Positions 8,297 through 17,030 of a stretch of 64,000 bases of DNA are shown piece by piece. This stretch comes from Methanococcus maripaludis (GTDB taxonomy: Archaea > AGJL01 > Methanococci > Methanococcales > Methanococcaceae), in contig NZ_JACDUL010000002.1 of the NCBI RefSeq assembly GCF_013760955.1, forward strand, positions 1 to 64,000. Direction: 5' to 3'. Below the pieces are notes generated by a model. It did no database searches. It worked only from the letters and a program-made list of their open reading frames with translations, and had not been told where the DNA came from. The position numbers were made by a program, and so were the translations under genes. Every line of letters begins with the position of its first letter. Position 1 is the stretch's first letter.

Positions 8297-9856
8297 ATGC
8301 TGCCTATTCCAATATCTCAATTACTTGAAACTAATTTAATCGAAGAAGAACGGTTAGAATTAAAACAGGGATTTAATCCCGAGGATATTATACATACAAT
8401 GTGTGCATTTGCAAATGATTTTAACAATTGGGGCGGCGGATACATTATAATCGGGATTCACGACAAAACAAAAGAAGTTATCGGAGTAAATCCTTCTGAA
8501 ATTGATACTATTTTGAAAAAAATGATTGGATTATCCAATAAAATCCATTATCCATATTTTCCAGTAGTAGAACCCATAATTTACAAAAATAAGACAATAT
8601 TGGTTATAGCCTGCCCGGGAGGTCCTGCAAGACCATATAAGGCACCAACAAGTCTCGGTAAAAATTCAGAATATAAATATTACATCAGGCGAAACTCATC
8701 AACTGTTATCGCAAAACATGAAGATGAAAAAGAATTAATTGGGATGTCTAATCAAATTCCATATGATGATCAGATAAACCATAAAGCGTCAATTAATGAT
8801 TTAAATTTACATTTAATTAAACAATATTTAAAAGAAATAAATTCTAATCTCGATCCAGAAATTTTGAAATTTGAAGAGTTATGTAAAAGCCTAAATATTG
8901 TTGACGGACCAAAAGAATATTTGAAACCAAAAAACATTGGTTTACTGCTTTTTTCAACAGATCCTAAAAAATTCATCAAAACACCGTGGATTGAAGTTAC
9001 TGTATTTTACGATGAAATTGGCGATAAATTTGATGAAGATGTGTTTGATGGAGATTTGGTTTCACAGATACGGCTTTCACTAAATTATATAAAAAGCATA
9101 GCAATTCGTGAAAGAGTTCAAAAAATCCCGGGAATCGCAGAATCAAAACGAATTTATTCTTATCCCTTTGAAGCAATTGAAGAAGCACTCGTAAATGCAG
9201 TATATCATAAAAGTTACGAAATCGATGCACCAATTGAAATTAGAATTGAAACGGATCGAATTGATATAATAAGTTATCCTGGGCCGCTCCCACCACTGAA
9301 TAAATATAATCTTAATGATGATATTGTTATTTCTAAACGATATAGAAATAGGCGAATTGGTGACTTTTTAAAAGAATTTAAACTTACAGAAGGTAAAAAT
9401 ACAGGTTTTAGAAAGATAAAATATGCTTTAAAAAACAATGGATCCCCGGAACCTGAATTTATAACTGATGATGAAAGAACACAATTTATCGCCCGGCTAA
9501 GAATTCATCCAGAATTTATTGAGGATGTAAAAAAGACCCAAGTCAAGACCCAAGTCAAGACCCAAGTCAAGACCCAAGTCAAGACCCAAGTCAAGACCCA
9601 AGTCAAGACCCAAGTCAAGACCCAGGCTGAAGATGAAATACTACTCGTATTAAAAGATATTGAAATGTCGAGTTCGGAAATATTGTCTGAAATAGGGTTG
9701 AAGTCTAGAACTAAACGATTCAAACAGGCAATTTCAAATTTATTGGAAAATAACTTAATTGAATTAACAATTCCTGATAAAATAACAAGTTCAAAACAAA
9801 AATATCGAATTACTAAAAAAGGTTTAAAATTATTGAATGATCTATCAAATGGATAA
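8297..9856 (+). CDS. AlbA_2 (Schlafen-type) ATP-binding regulator with KTQV repeat
   Basis: 519 residues. The N-terminal ~150 residues are an AlbA_2 domain (ETNLIEEERLELKQG, then FANDFNNWGGGYIIIGI). The middle contains a GHKL-like ATPase remnant (EAIEEALVNAVYHKSYE, RIDIISYPGPLP). After a hydrophilic linker of eight KT-Q-(V/A) units comes a C-terminal winged helix (ILLVLKDIEMSSSEILSEIG). COG2865-type proteins of this build are thought to be transcription regulators or nucleic-acid binding ATPases; some relate to phage defence. It stands alone behind its own TATA box. The target is unknown. Confidence 0.85.
   Translation: MLPIPISQLLETNLIEEERLELKQGFNPEDIIHTMCAFANDFNNWGGGYIIIGIHDKTKEVIGVNPSEIDTILKKMIGLSNKIHYPYFPVVEPIIYKNKTILVIACPGGPARPYKAPTSLGKNSEYKYYIRRNSSTVIAKHEDEKELIGMSNQIPYDDQINHKASINDLNLHLIKQYLKEINSNLDPEILKFEELCKSLNIVDGPKEYLKPKNIGLLLFSTDPKKFIKTPWIEVTVFYDEIGDKFDEDVFDGDLVSQIRLSLNYIKSIAIRERVQKIPGIAESKRIYSYPFEAIEEALVNAVYHKSYEIDAPIEIRIETDRIDIISYPGPLPPLNKYNLNDDIVISKRYRNRRIGDFLKEFKLTEGKNTGFRKIKYALKNNGSPEPEFITDDERTQFIARLRIHPEFIEDVKKTQVKTQVKTQVKTQVKTQVKTQVKTQVKTQAEDEILLVLKDIEMSSSEILSEIGLKSRTKRFKQAISNLLENNLIELTIPDKITSSKQKYRITKKGLKLLNDLSNG
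9533..9628 (+). repeat. 12-bp tandem repeat inside the AlbA_2 gene (8 units)
   Basis: Eight consecutive units of AAGACCCAAGTC (the last ends in GCT) encode seven KTQV and one KTQA. Because the unit is 12 bp, gain or loss of units keeps the frame and changes only linker length between the ATPase and the winged helix. The near-perfect identity of units indicates recent expansion. Confidence 0.95.
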
Positions 9857-9931
9857 TTAATTTATAAATTTTCACAAGGAATAATCGTTTGAATTTAAGG
9901 GCCCATTCAGTCTAAACTTAAAATTTAACTA

Positions 9932-9944
9932 AAATATATTTATA
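9932..9944 (+). promoter_or_regulatory. TATA box for the tandem-repeat RNA at 9978
   Basis: AAATATATTTATA precedes the inverted repeat by about 35 bp, which puts the predicted transcription start near 9966-9972, just ahead of the repeat RNA. Inference from archaeal TATA spacing. Confidence 0.45.
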
Positions 9945-9977
9945 GTTTCAAAACAAGTCTATATTTGTACATAACTA

Positions 9978-10093
9978 GTGATATCCAGCATTCTGTCGGT
10001 AACCCGTAATCCGACTAATAAAATGCGGGCCGGATCTTTCTGTCGGTAACCCGTAATCCGACTAATAAAATGCGGGTCGGAGCTGGATATCAC
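9978..10093 (+). ncRNA. Type III antitoxin-like RNA: two 47-nt pseudoknot repeats in a 12-bp stem
   Basis: Two tandem 47-nt units (9991-10037 and 10038-10084) are identical over their first 39 bp and differ at only two positions after that. Each can form an H-type pseudoknot: GTCGG (9995-9999) pairs CCGAC (10011-10015), and the loop CCCG (10003-10006) pairs the downstream CGGG (10026-10029) across an A-rich strand. A perfect 12-bp inverted repeat, GTGATATCCAGC (9978-9989) with GCTGGATATCAC (10082-10093), encloses both. Tandem pseudoknot repeats directly before a toxin gene are the hallmark of type III antitoxins (ToxI, CptI, TenpI), and a CptN-like relic follows at 10120. A tandem riboswitch is the main alternative. 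Confidence 0.75.
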
Positions 10094-10119
10094 AACATAT
10101 TTACTAATCAGGATAAATC

Positions 10120-10457
10120 ATGATAGTATCAGAAAACTATTTTTATACCGTTAAAGACGAGTTTTTCACAGATTATAAAAATTTTCTAAATTGTCAGTTT
10201 ATGGACAATAAATTAGAATGTAGGTCTTTTTACTATCCTTTGAAGATAAAAAAACAGGATTACCTTGGTTAATTCCGTTATCTACTAAAATCAAAACATA
10301 TGAACCTAAGATAGAACGTTAAGTAGAAAAAAGAGGGTTTTGTGACGGATATCACATTATACGAAATAAAGATGGTTCAATATATAAAATAGGTGGTCAA
10401 GAGGGCGTTTTTTTAATTTTAAAAATGTTTCCCATAACAAAAAATATTTTAAAGTAA
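10120..10457 (+). pseudogene. CptN/ToxN-like type III toxin relic
   Basis: From ATG 10120 the text opens ENYFYTVKDEFFTDYKN. A single-base loss near 10239 shifts the frame, after which it reads FEDKKTGLPWLIPLSTKIK, meets a TAA at 10320-10322 (probably a former AAA lysine), continues VEKRGFCDGYHI and ends GVFLILKMFPITKNILK at TAA 10457. The FY-(x)-KDEFF opening, the (G)LxWxIPLS core and the VFLIxxMFPIT tail fit what I recall of CptIN-type endoribonuclease toxins, which are normally ~150-170 residues; about 112 codons remain. Two inactivating lesions make it non-functional. The family call rests on motif memory plus the upstream RNA repeats. Confidence 0.65.
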
Positions 10458-10556
10458 TTATTTTAAAATAGCAATTCAAAAGTACTTTATAAAACCAGCA
10501 TATATTGATCAAGATATATTGAAAAATATATGTGATAGTTATTGTAGGTTTGAACT

Positions 10557-11050
10557 ATGGAATTGGTAAATGATACTTGTAAGATATGGGAATATATGTA
10601 TGCAGTTTCAAGAGATTACTTATATCAAGGAATTCCGAAAAAAGAATTTTTAGAAATCAGCATGAGTGATAAAATTTATCTTGAGACAGTGTATTATATG
10701 GAAAATCCTAAAATTTCCGAAATTGCAGAAAAATTACACCATACAAGTACTGCAATTACGAATATGACTAAAAAATTAGAAAAAAAGGGTATGTTAAAAG
10801 AATAAAATCAGATGGGGATAAGAGGGAAGTGAGGGTTGAATTAACAAAAAAAGGAAATTATTTATTTCTTTGGAAAGAAGAAATGCATATCCAAACTTCA
10901 AAAGAAATAAAAGAACTTTTGAGCCCCGAAGAATTTGAAAATTTTAAATATGTACTTGGAAAAATTTCAAAAGACTTTGAAAATAAATTAGATGTTATTT
11001 ACGATCAGAACAAAAATATCAATAAATCGGATTGGCCACCAATAATTTAA
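10557..11050 (+). pseudogene. MarR-family regulator, frameshifted
   Basis: Closely parallels the intact MarR gene at 14584. The first 82 codons (WEYMYAVSRDYLYQ, MENPKISEIAEKL, TAITNMTKKLEKKG) run into a stop at 10803-10805, while the wing and dimerisation helix continue in the next frame (YVKRIKSDGDKREVRVEL, then WKEEMHIQTSKEIKELL) to 11050. The break sits in a run of seven A residues after LE, where the intact paralogue has eight, so a single A loss explains it. The gene follows the toxin relic by 100 bp. Slippage at the A run could restore some full protein. Confidence 0.8.
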
Positions 11051-11619
11051 GTTTTTTAATATACATTTTAAAAAATCTCTTTTTAATTTATAATTATTGT
11101 AAAAAAAGTGTTTTTATGCCCCAAATTTAAACTTGATACGTTTAATGTTACTTGGAGAGTAAACAAATGTCACAATTAATTTTAAAATTTCTTTAAAATT
11201 CATTATCGTTAGATTAATTGGATACATAAAAACATTATTATCATTGATATATATAGTATATAAATAATAGCAATTTAATCGGAAACATAAATTATAAATA
11301 TAGTTTTTTTATTTCTATTTTTTCGATTAGTGTTAGAATAACAATATTAAAAAAGCATTAAATCAGATTAATATAAAGTTCTGGAAAAGTTGTTCCGTTA
11401 ATTCAATTGGGGTTGGATATTCATCTTTTTCCAGAACTTTTCCCACAATAATTCAATAGGTGTTAATTAAATACCACATTAACGGAACTATTTTTAATAT
11501 ATATTACTAATATATAAGTTTTTCGGAATTTAAAGAGTTTTTAAAGGTTATTTTGATAAATGGAGTATTATCTAGAAGTATATATTCAAAAAAATAGAAT
11601 TTATTTCTAAAATATAAAT
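11051..11619. other. Non-coding stretch before the hypothetical gene
   Basis: No gene is visible. The content is AT-rich apart from the interlocked inverted repeats at 11375-11488, given as a separate entry. Confidence 0.5.
11375..11488. repeat. Two interlocked perfect inverted repeats
   Basis: Arm A, AAAGTTCTGGAAAA at 11375-11388, pairs with 11427-11440 (14 bp). Arm B, GTTCCGTTAAT at 11392-11402, lies inside A's loop but pairs with 11478-11488 (11 bp) outside it, so the two helices together make a large pseudoknot or alternate folds. A direct repeat, AATTCAATTGGGGTT against AATTCAATAGGTGTT, follows each inner region. Such order is unlikely by chance; whether it acts as RNA or as DNA binding sites is unknown. 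Confidence 0.7.
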
Positions 11620-12108
11620 TTAGAAATCAAATATTCCCAATTTATTTGCAACACGTAGCATAACTGCCCCGATTGTATTCATATGGGCGTAATTTGGTAT
11701 TGGGATAGCATAGATTTTTTTCCATTCCCTATTCTTTTCTTCCAAAAAAATATCATATTTATCAATGGAATATTTTAAAAAATCAGCTTTTCTCCATATG
11801 GAATATTTCAAATAGTTTTTTTCGTATTCTCCAGTAAGTTCGTGGCATCCATATTTTTGAAAAACCAAAAATGCTCTTTTTTGTTCTTCATTCAAATTAA
11901 TACCATTAATTTCTTCTTTTAATAGCTTTATTAACATCAAGGTCAGAAAAACTAGATTTATGTATTCTTTTGGATTTAATTTATCAAATCCTTTCTTTTT
12001 ACCTTCACAATACGTTTTGAAATATCTCAAAATTTCAGATGAAACAGTAGATGATTTTGTTGAGAGTTCACTAAATCCAAAATTTTCAAAATCAATATTG
12101 GAATCCAT
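11620..12108 (-). CDS. Hypothetical protein downstream of a chemoreceptor
   Basis: 162 residues, not recognised. It starts behind GAGGT, is soluble and mostly helical, with a leucine-rich stretch (LVFLTLMLIKLLKEEI) and a cluster of Y, W and K in the second half. It lies 31 bp after the chemoreceptor gene on the same strand and is probably cotranscribed with it, so a role in signalling is possible but unproven. Confidence 0.65.
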   Translation of the reverse strand: MDSNIDFENFGFSELSTKSSTVSSEILRYFKTYCEGKKKGFDKLNPKEYINLVFLTLMLIKLLKEEINGINLNEEQKRAFLVFQKYGCHELTGEYEKNYLKYSIWRKADFLKYSIDKYDIFLEEKNREWKKIYAIPIPNYAHMNTIGAVMLRVANKLGIFDF

Positions 12109-12139
12109 TTTTTTACCTCTTGAAAAATAAAAAAAGGAA

Positions 12140-14329
12140 TTAAATTTTAAACTGACTTGATTTTTTAGTTACTCGTTCTGCGACATGGGTTACTTCTTCT
12201 GCAACACCCCGAATTTCTTCAATGATTGAATTCAATTCTTCAGTTGATGCAGTGACCTCTTCTGCTGTTGCAGTAAACTCTTCTGAGAGTGCAGCAATGT
12301 CCTGTGCATTTTTCAAAGCGCCTTCGGTATTGTCTGCAGCACTTTGTGCACCTTTTTTAATTCCGTTTATTTTAATTGCAGCACCATTTACACTTTCTTT
12401 TATCCTTAAAAGTGCATCATTTACTTCATCAATTGCAATTACTCCTTTATCGACTTCATCTTTTCCTTTTAATCCTAAATCTATCGTATCTTCAATTCTT
12501 TTATTTACTCCGTCAATCGTATGGTTAATATCTTCGACGGATTTTTTAATTTCTTCTGCTAACGCCTTAATTTCGCTTGCAACAACTGCAAATCCTTTTC
12601 CCGCATCTCCAGCCCGGGCAGCCTCAATAGAAGCATTTAATGCTAAAAGTCCAGTCTGTTCTGCAATATCTTTGATTAATCCGGTAACATCGTTGATCTT
12701 TTTACCATCATCGCCAAGCATATGGATTGCTTTTCCCAGGTCTTCAATTACGTTTGTTATTGATTGCATTCTTGAAATTGCATTTTCAACTTTTTTAACT
12801 CCATTTTCAGAGTTTTCTCCGATTTCTTCTGCAGCCTTAACAGTTTCTTCTGCAGCACTATAAACTTCTTTTGCAACGCCGTATGTATTTTCAAGTTGGT
12901 CTGATGCTTCCTGTAATTTTGAAGATTGGTCGCTTGACGCTTCTGCAACCTGTGTTGCAGCTTCTGTTACCTGAGTTGCAGTTTCCTCAGCACCTTTAAG
13001 TTCATCTTCAACTTTTTGAACCTGTATATTTAGTAAATCGACTTCTTCCCTTAGATCTTTAATTAACTGTGCAACATTTGCAACCGCAGTATTTATTGCT
13101 TTTTGAAGGGTATTATTTTCCGTATTTTCATCAGCTCTTGCGGTAAAGTCTCCTTTTGCAACATTATTCATTACATTTGTTACATTATTAAGAAGATTTG
13201 CAAGTTCAACCTTATCCATATCCATTGTTTTCATTAAATTCTTAATATTTCCGGCCATTCCGTTGAATGAATCTGAAAGTTCTTGTAATTCATCACCAGT
13301 TTTAACATTGGTTTTGTAATCGTAGTTACCATTTCCAAATTCAGAAGTTCCTTTTTTGAGTTCTTCAATTGGTTTTGTAATTTTTCTTCCAGTGTATAGT
13401 GCAATCAAAATTGAAAGCAATAAACCCAAAATTGCCACTATTATGATTTGATTTCTAATTCCATTAATAACTGCTAAAAATGGGCCTTCTGGAGTCCCTA
13501 CAAAAATCATACCGACTACATTTCCATCAATATCTTCTATTGGGGAATATTTTGTAATGTATGACTGACCTAAAACAGTTGCAGTTCCAACGTGTTCCTG
13601 GTGATTTAAAGCCTTACCATAAACTTCTTCTGATGCAGTCGTTCCTGTTGCATCTCTTCCATTATTTTGAACAGTTGTGGAAATTCTAACATTTTTAAGG
13701 AATATTGTAGCTTCATTTCCAGTAACCTGTTTAACTCTGTCTACCCAGTAATCATCTTTGTTTACGATATCCACAAGTGTTACGGCGCCCACAAGTTTTC
13801 CAGAATTGTAAACTGGAGCAACTGCACATATTGCAAGAGCATCGTTTGTGTTATCTACTTTATAATCGCTGTATTTTGAAGCCTCGGCTCCAGAAATTAT
13901 CAAAAATGAACTTTGAACTCCATTTCCAAGTAATTTCGATACAACGGGTTTTAAGTTAGTTTGAACGTTATCGCTTGATGATATGATATTTCCATATTCA
14001 TCAGTAAATGCAATTAAATCTACTTCTGAGGATTCTTTCATATTTTCTGCAAAATTGAACAATATTCCATTGTCGTTATTTGAAATTGCATCTGAAACTA
14101 TATCTAAATTAGCAGTATAATCTGTAGTAGTTTCAAATTCTGACATTATATTGTTTATCGTTTCTTCAAGTATTTTTAAATTAAAATCTACGCTGTTTTC
14201 TCCTTGTATTTTCATTTCATTTGATATTTTGTCTGTTGAAACCCCTCCAACAATCATAAGGGGGATTACTGCACAAAGTATCATGAATACAAGTATTTTT
14301 GTACCAATTTTTTTAAAACTTATTTTCAA
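12140..14329 (-). CDS. Methyl-accepting chemotaxis protein
   Basis: 729 residues. TM1 is at about residues 12-30 ([18 protein letters not shown]). It is followed by a ~265-residue extracellular Cache-type sensor, TM2 ([20 protein letters not shown]), HAMP segments ([20 protein letters not shown] and a second one after [17 protein letters not shown]) and a long coiled coil whose hairpin tip reads [20 protein letters not shown]. The start is TTG at 14329 behind AGGTGTAT. It should signal to CheA/CheW and so to the archaellum; the ligand is not evident. No che genes are in the window. Confidence 0.95.
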   Translation of the reverse strand: MKISFKKIGTKILVFMILCAVIPLMIVGGVSTDKISNEMKIQGENSVDFNLKILEETINNIMSEFETTTDYTANLDIVSDAISNNDNGILFNFAENMKESSEVDLIAFTDEYGNIISSSDNVQTNLKPVVSKLLGNGVQSSFLIISGAEASKYSDYKVDNTNDALAICAVAPVYNSGKLVGAVTLVDIVNKDDYWVDRVKQVTGNEATIFLKNVRISTTVQNNGRDATGTTASEEVYGKALNHQEHVGTATVLGQSYITKYSPIEDIDGNVVGMIFVGTPEGPFLAVINGIRNQIIIVAILGLLLSILIALYTGRKITKPIEELKKGTSEFGNGNYDYKTNVKTGDELQELSDSFNGMAGNIKNLMKTMDMDKVELANLLNNVTNVMNNVAKGDFTARADENTENNTLQKAINTAVANVAQLIKDLREEVDLLNIQVQKVEDELKGAEETATQVTEAATQVAEASSDQSSKLQEASDQLENTYGVAKEVYSAAEETVKAAEEIGENSENGVKKVENAISRMQSITNVIEDLGKAIHMLGDDGKKINDVTGLIKDIAEQTGLLALNASIEAARAGDAGKGFAVVASEIKALAEEIKKSVEDINHTIDGVNKRIEDTIDLGLKGKDEVDKGVIAIDEVNDALLRIKESVNGAAIKINGIKKGAQSAADNTEGALKNAQDIAALSEEFTATAEEVTASTEELNSIIEEIRGVAEEVTHVAERVTKKSSQFKI

Positions 14330-14538
14330 AATTATACACCTAACGTATGGATTTGGGGAATATACTTAATTAATTGTTAATTAACTTTATTCACATTTTT
14401 AAATATACCATATATATAAACTTTTTATGTAGGTGACTAAAAAACAGTTTAGATGATTAGTTTAAATTATATTGTTAATAATAAACCTAATATATTTAAA
14501 AAAATAGAATAAATTTTAGTTAGGATGATAATACTCGA

Positions 14539-14558
14539 TTTTGACAATATTGTCAAAA
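14539..14558. promoter_or_regulatory. Perfect 20-bp palindrome, likely MarR operator
   Basis: TTTTGACAATATTGTCAAAA ends 25 bp before the ATG at 14584. MarR proteins bind such palindromes as dimers and commonly repress themselves, so autoregulation is inferred. Confidence 0.65.
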
Positions 14559-14583
14559 AAGCACCACCATTATGGAGTTAATT

Positions 14584-15081
14584 ATGAACATTTTGAAGAA
14601 CATGGATAAAATATGGGAATTTATGTATATTGCTTCAAGAAACTATCTTTATACAAAAATACCTGAAGAAGAAGTGTCAAATTTTACACTGGCCGATAGA
14701 GAATATTTAGAAACAATAAACCGGATGAAAAATCCAAAAATTTCAGAACTTGCAGAAAAAATGGGTTATACAAATGCTGCAATTACAAAAATGACCCAAA
14801 AATTAGAAAAAAAAGACTATGTTAAACGAATAAAATCTGAAGAAGATAAAAGGGAAGTAATTATTGAATTAACTGAAAAAGGAAATTTTATGTTCCGCTG
14901 GAAAGAAGAAATGAATTTAGCTACGATAGATGAATTTTCAAAAGCATTAACTCCTGAAGAACTTGAAACTCTTGATAAATTATACGAAAAAATTGGAACA
15001 CACCTGAATAAAAAACTTTCTTTAATTTATTCCCAAAATCCATGTGGAAAAAAAATTGAGGGCAGAATCATTTCATTATAA
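14584..15081 (+). CDS. MarR-family transcriptional regulator
   Basis: 165 residues. The winged helix spans about residues 30-100: MKNPKISELAEKMGYTNAAI (helix-turn-helix), then KLEKKDYVKRIKSEEDKREV (wing with the conserved D-R). Flanking helices would dimerise. An in-frame ATG at 14572 exists, but its own GGAG is correctly spaced for the ATG at 14584. The gene faces away from the chemoreceptor; its targets are unknown apart from the likely self-operator upstream. A frameshifted paralogue lies at 10557-11050. Confidence 0.9.
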   Translation: MNILKNMDKIWEFMYIASRNYLYTKIPEEEVSNFTLADREYLETINRMKNPKISELAEKMGYTNAAITKMTQKLEKKDYVKRIKSEEDKREVIIELTEKGNFMFRWKEEMNLATIDEFSKALTPEELETLDKLYEKIGTHLNKKLSLIYSQNPCGKKIEGRIISL

Positions 15082-15145
15082 TCTAATTGGGATATAACAA
15101 GTATATTTTAATTTAATCAATAGATCCAGTTTTTTTAAAATATTT

Positions 15146-15445
15146 TCGTTTTTCCTTTTTTAACTCCACATATTGTTTTGATTACCTAAAAAGTTTATAA
15201 TGTTATTTTTAGAAATTATATTGCATAATGTGGGAAAGATCTTGGGAAACGGGGAGTTTCTTAGGTCGTTAAAACGGTTTCATACCATGTAACAGTTCAA
15301 TTTTTCGGGGGATTTATGAATTGTTATATATCCTTAACTTTTTTTAAACAATTTTATATGGACTACGTTTAAATTTAAAAAAGTAAATACTCTATCCAAC
15401 ATTTCTGTAATTTTGTTATATCAACTGTTAAAAATTAAGTTTTTA
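15146..15445 (+). repeat. Dispersed non-coding repeat family 1, copy B (candidate structured RNA)
   Basis: Follows the MarR gene. It matches copy A at 6121-6430 through the TATA-like AAGTTTATAATG (15191-15202), GGGAAAGATCTTGGGAAA, the GGTCGTTAAA block and the CGGTTTCATACCA block. The hairpin 15290-15299 with 15317-15326 is the same helix as in copy A, with the closing G-C replaced by T-A and a T-G pair replaced by C-G. These paired changes argue for selection on RNA structure. Confidence 0.65.
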
Positions 15446-15598
15446 AATAATCAGAATGTAAAAACAATTAATTGCCCAAATTTTCAAAAATAGATTAAAA
15501 ATAATTTAATTTTTTAAATTTTATTCAATTTTAGTTTAGATAAATAAGTCTTATAAATGACCCCCATTAAACGATGTGTAAGTTGCGGAGTTGTACCT

Positions 15599-16237
15599 TT
15601 ATTCATCAAGCATAGATATTGTCATTTCATATTCTAACTGGCTCTCCTGAAATTTCTTTTCTTTGGGAGGAAAAGATTTATCAAATTCATTGACTTCATC
15701 ATCATTAGCTTCCAATGCCTCTGAAAAAACCACATAACCAGAAATATTATCCAATGCCCCCTCATAAAGAGGCAATGCCAACAATCCTTTATGGAATTTT
15801 CCATCAGGCATAGATAAATTGTATTTCTTTCCACTTAGAAATCCATATGGTTCGTAGTGATACGGATACCCCAATGTTAAAATAGCACGATATCCCATTT
15901 CCTTTGCAATTTTAATGGAATAGGTTATTAACTTTCTCCCAAGGCCTTTCCCGTGAAATTTTGGAGATATAAAAACAGGTCCAAAACTAATTGTTTTGTA
16001 TTCGTTATTATCTTTTGATACTATTTTCGAATGGGTATAGAATATACCCCCTACAATCTCGCCATTAACTTCAATTACAAATGAAAGTTCCTTTATAAAA
16101 TCTACATGTTTTCTCATATTATGGATAACAAAATGTTCATGACACCCTGGAAAATATAAATTCCAAAATGCTTCCCTAGCAATTTCTTCGACTATCCGAT
16201 AATCTTTTGGATTTTCGTTTCTTATAATTATATCCAT
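15599..16237 (-). CDS. GNAT-family N-acetyltransferase
   Basis: 212 residues. The acetyl-CoA fold is clear: FVIEVNGEIVGGIFY, then FGPVFISPKFHGKGLGRKLI (motif A, here with H-G-K-G-L-G-R), AKEMGYRAILTLGYPYHYEPYGF (motif B). It resembles the COG3153/YhbS group. The substrate is unknown. Start ATG follows GGAGGATT. It is monocistronic, convergent with repeat copy B. Confidence 0.88.
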   Translation of the reverse strand: MDIIIRNENPKDYRIVEEIAREAFWNLYFPGCHEHFVIHNMRKHVDFIKELSFVIEVNGEIVGGIFYTHSKIVSKDNNEYKTISFGPVFISPKFHGKGLGRKLITYSIKIAKEMGYRAILTLGYPYHYEPYGFLSGKKYNLSMPDGKFHKGLLALPLYEGALDNISGYVVFSEALEANDDEVNEFDKSFPPKEKKFQESQLEYEMTISMLDE

Positions 16238-17030
16238 AAAAAATCCTCCGTTAATCTCTTTTTAATCCCTATGACGTAATAATTTTAATTTTAAATAATT
16301 ATTTCAACTTTCATATTTGCATAGGAATATCTGTATTTACGCATAAACACCTTTTCAAATTTAATTTTCAATTTTATAAACAAAATTTACAAAAACACAA
16401 TGTTTTACGTTTTAAACGAATTTCCATGAAACACGCAATATCTTTATCTGTTATATAACCGTTTTTAGATTACTTTATCGAGTAACCATTATATTTTGTA
16501 AGCGTAAGGTGGGTAGACTAAGTCAAATTCCAAAAACCTAGTAAAAAATGAAATCTTTCTGGCGGAAAATTTTTAAATTTGCTAAAAACTGTTGAAATAT
16601 AATAATATTAAAAAATATCACCAATAAAAACGTAAAATTTAATTCGAAGAGTACAGAATTTGAACCCCTGCTCCCAGTGGAAACTGGATTTCAGAGAATA
16701 TACTGCGATAAATTTTGTAATGGGGTTTTAATTAATTTTTATGATGTTATACATATAATTTTTATAATTCTCTCGCATAAGTCTTCGATTATGTCTTTTT
16801 GATATATCGTTTAAATTCCGACACTTTAAGTTTAAATTTTATCTAGTTAATTCAAAATTTTAAAAATAAATTTAAAAAATCGGCAAACTTAAATTAGCTT
16901 TATTTCCATAATACTATATTGGTTTTAAATTATGGACATTTCTACCGATTTTATCGTTCAATGATTATTTAATTAGCATTATTATCGTAACGACACGTCC
17001 AATGCTTATTTTCGTAAAAAGGGGTAGCTT
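16238..17030. other. Non-coding stretch, one tRNA-like fragment
   Basis: No protein gene. The only recognisable item is the 3' half-tRNA at 16644-16694. The last 120 bp hold the AT-rich promoter region of the ABC permease. Confidence 0.45.
16644..16694 (-). pseudogene. 3'-half of a serine-type tRNA (decayed fragment)
   Basis: On the minus strand the text runs CTGAAATCCAG (anticodon loop with TGA plus the 3' anticodon stem), TTTCC-ACTG-GGA (long variable arm as in tRNA-Ser), then CAGGGGTTCAAATTCTG (T arm with GTTCAAA) and an acceptor-like tail. The 5' half is not found. A piece starting at the anticodon loop is what archaeal integrases leave when they recombine inside a tRNA gene, so this may be an old attachment-site copy. 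No integrase is nearby. Confidence 0.45.

Noticed and set aside
9533-9628. Tandem repeat considered as a CRISPR array
   Set aside because: Units are 12 bp with no spacers and lie in frame inside a gene.
9505-9723. Minus-strand frame with repeated WVLT units opposite the AlbA_2 gene
   Set aside because: It is only the antisense reading of the KTQV repeat, with no start signal of its own.
9978-10093. Two-unit repeat considered as a CRISPR or a mobile element end
   Set aside because: Units are directly adjacent, with no spacer and no cas gene; pseudoknot pairing and the toxin relic explain it better.
12222-12863. 213-codon plus-strand frame opposite the chemoreceptor
   Set aside because: Serine/alanine-rich mirror of the coiled coil; no ribosome binding site, and the antisense protein is certain.
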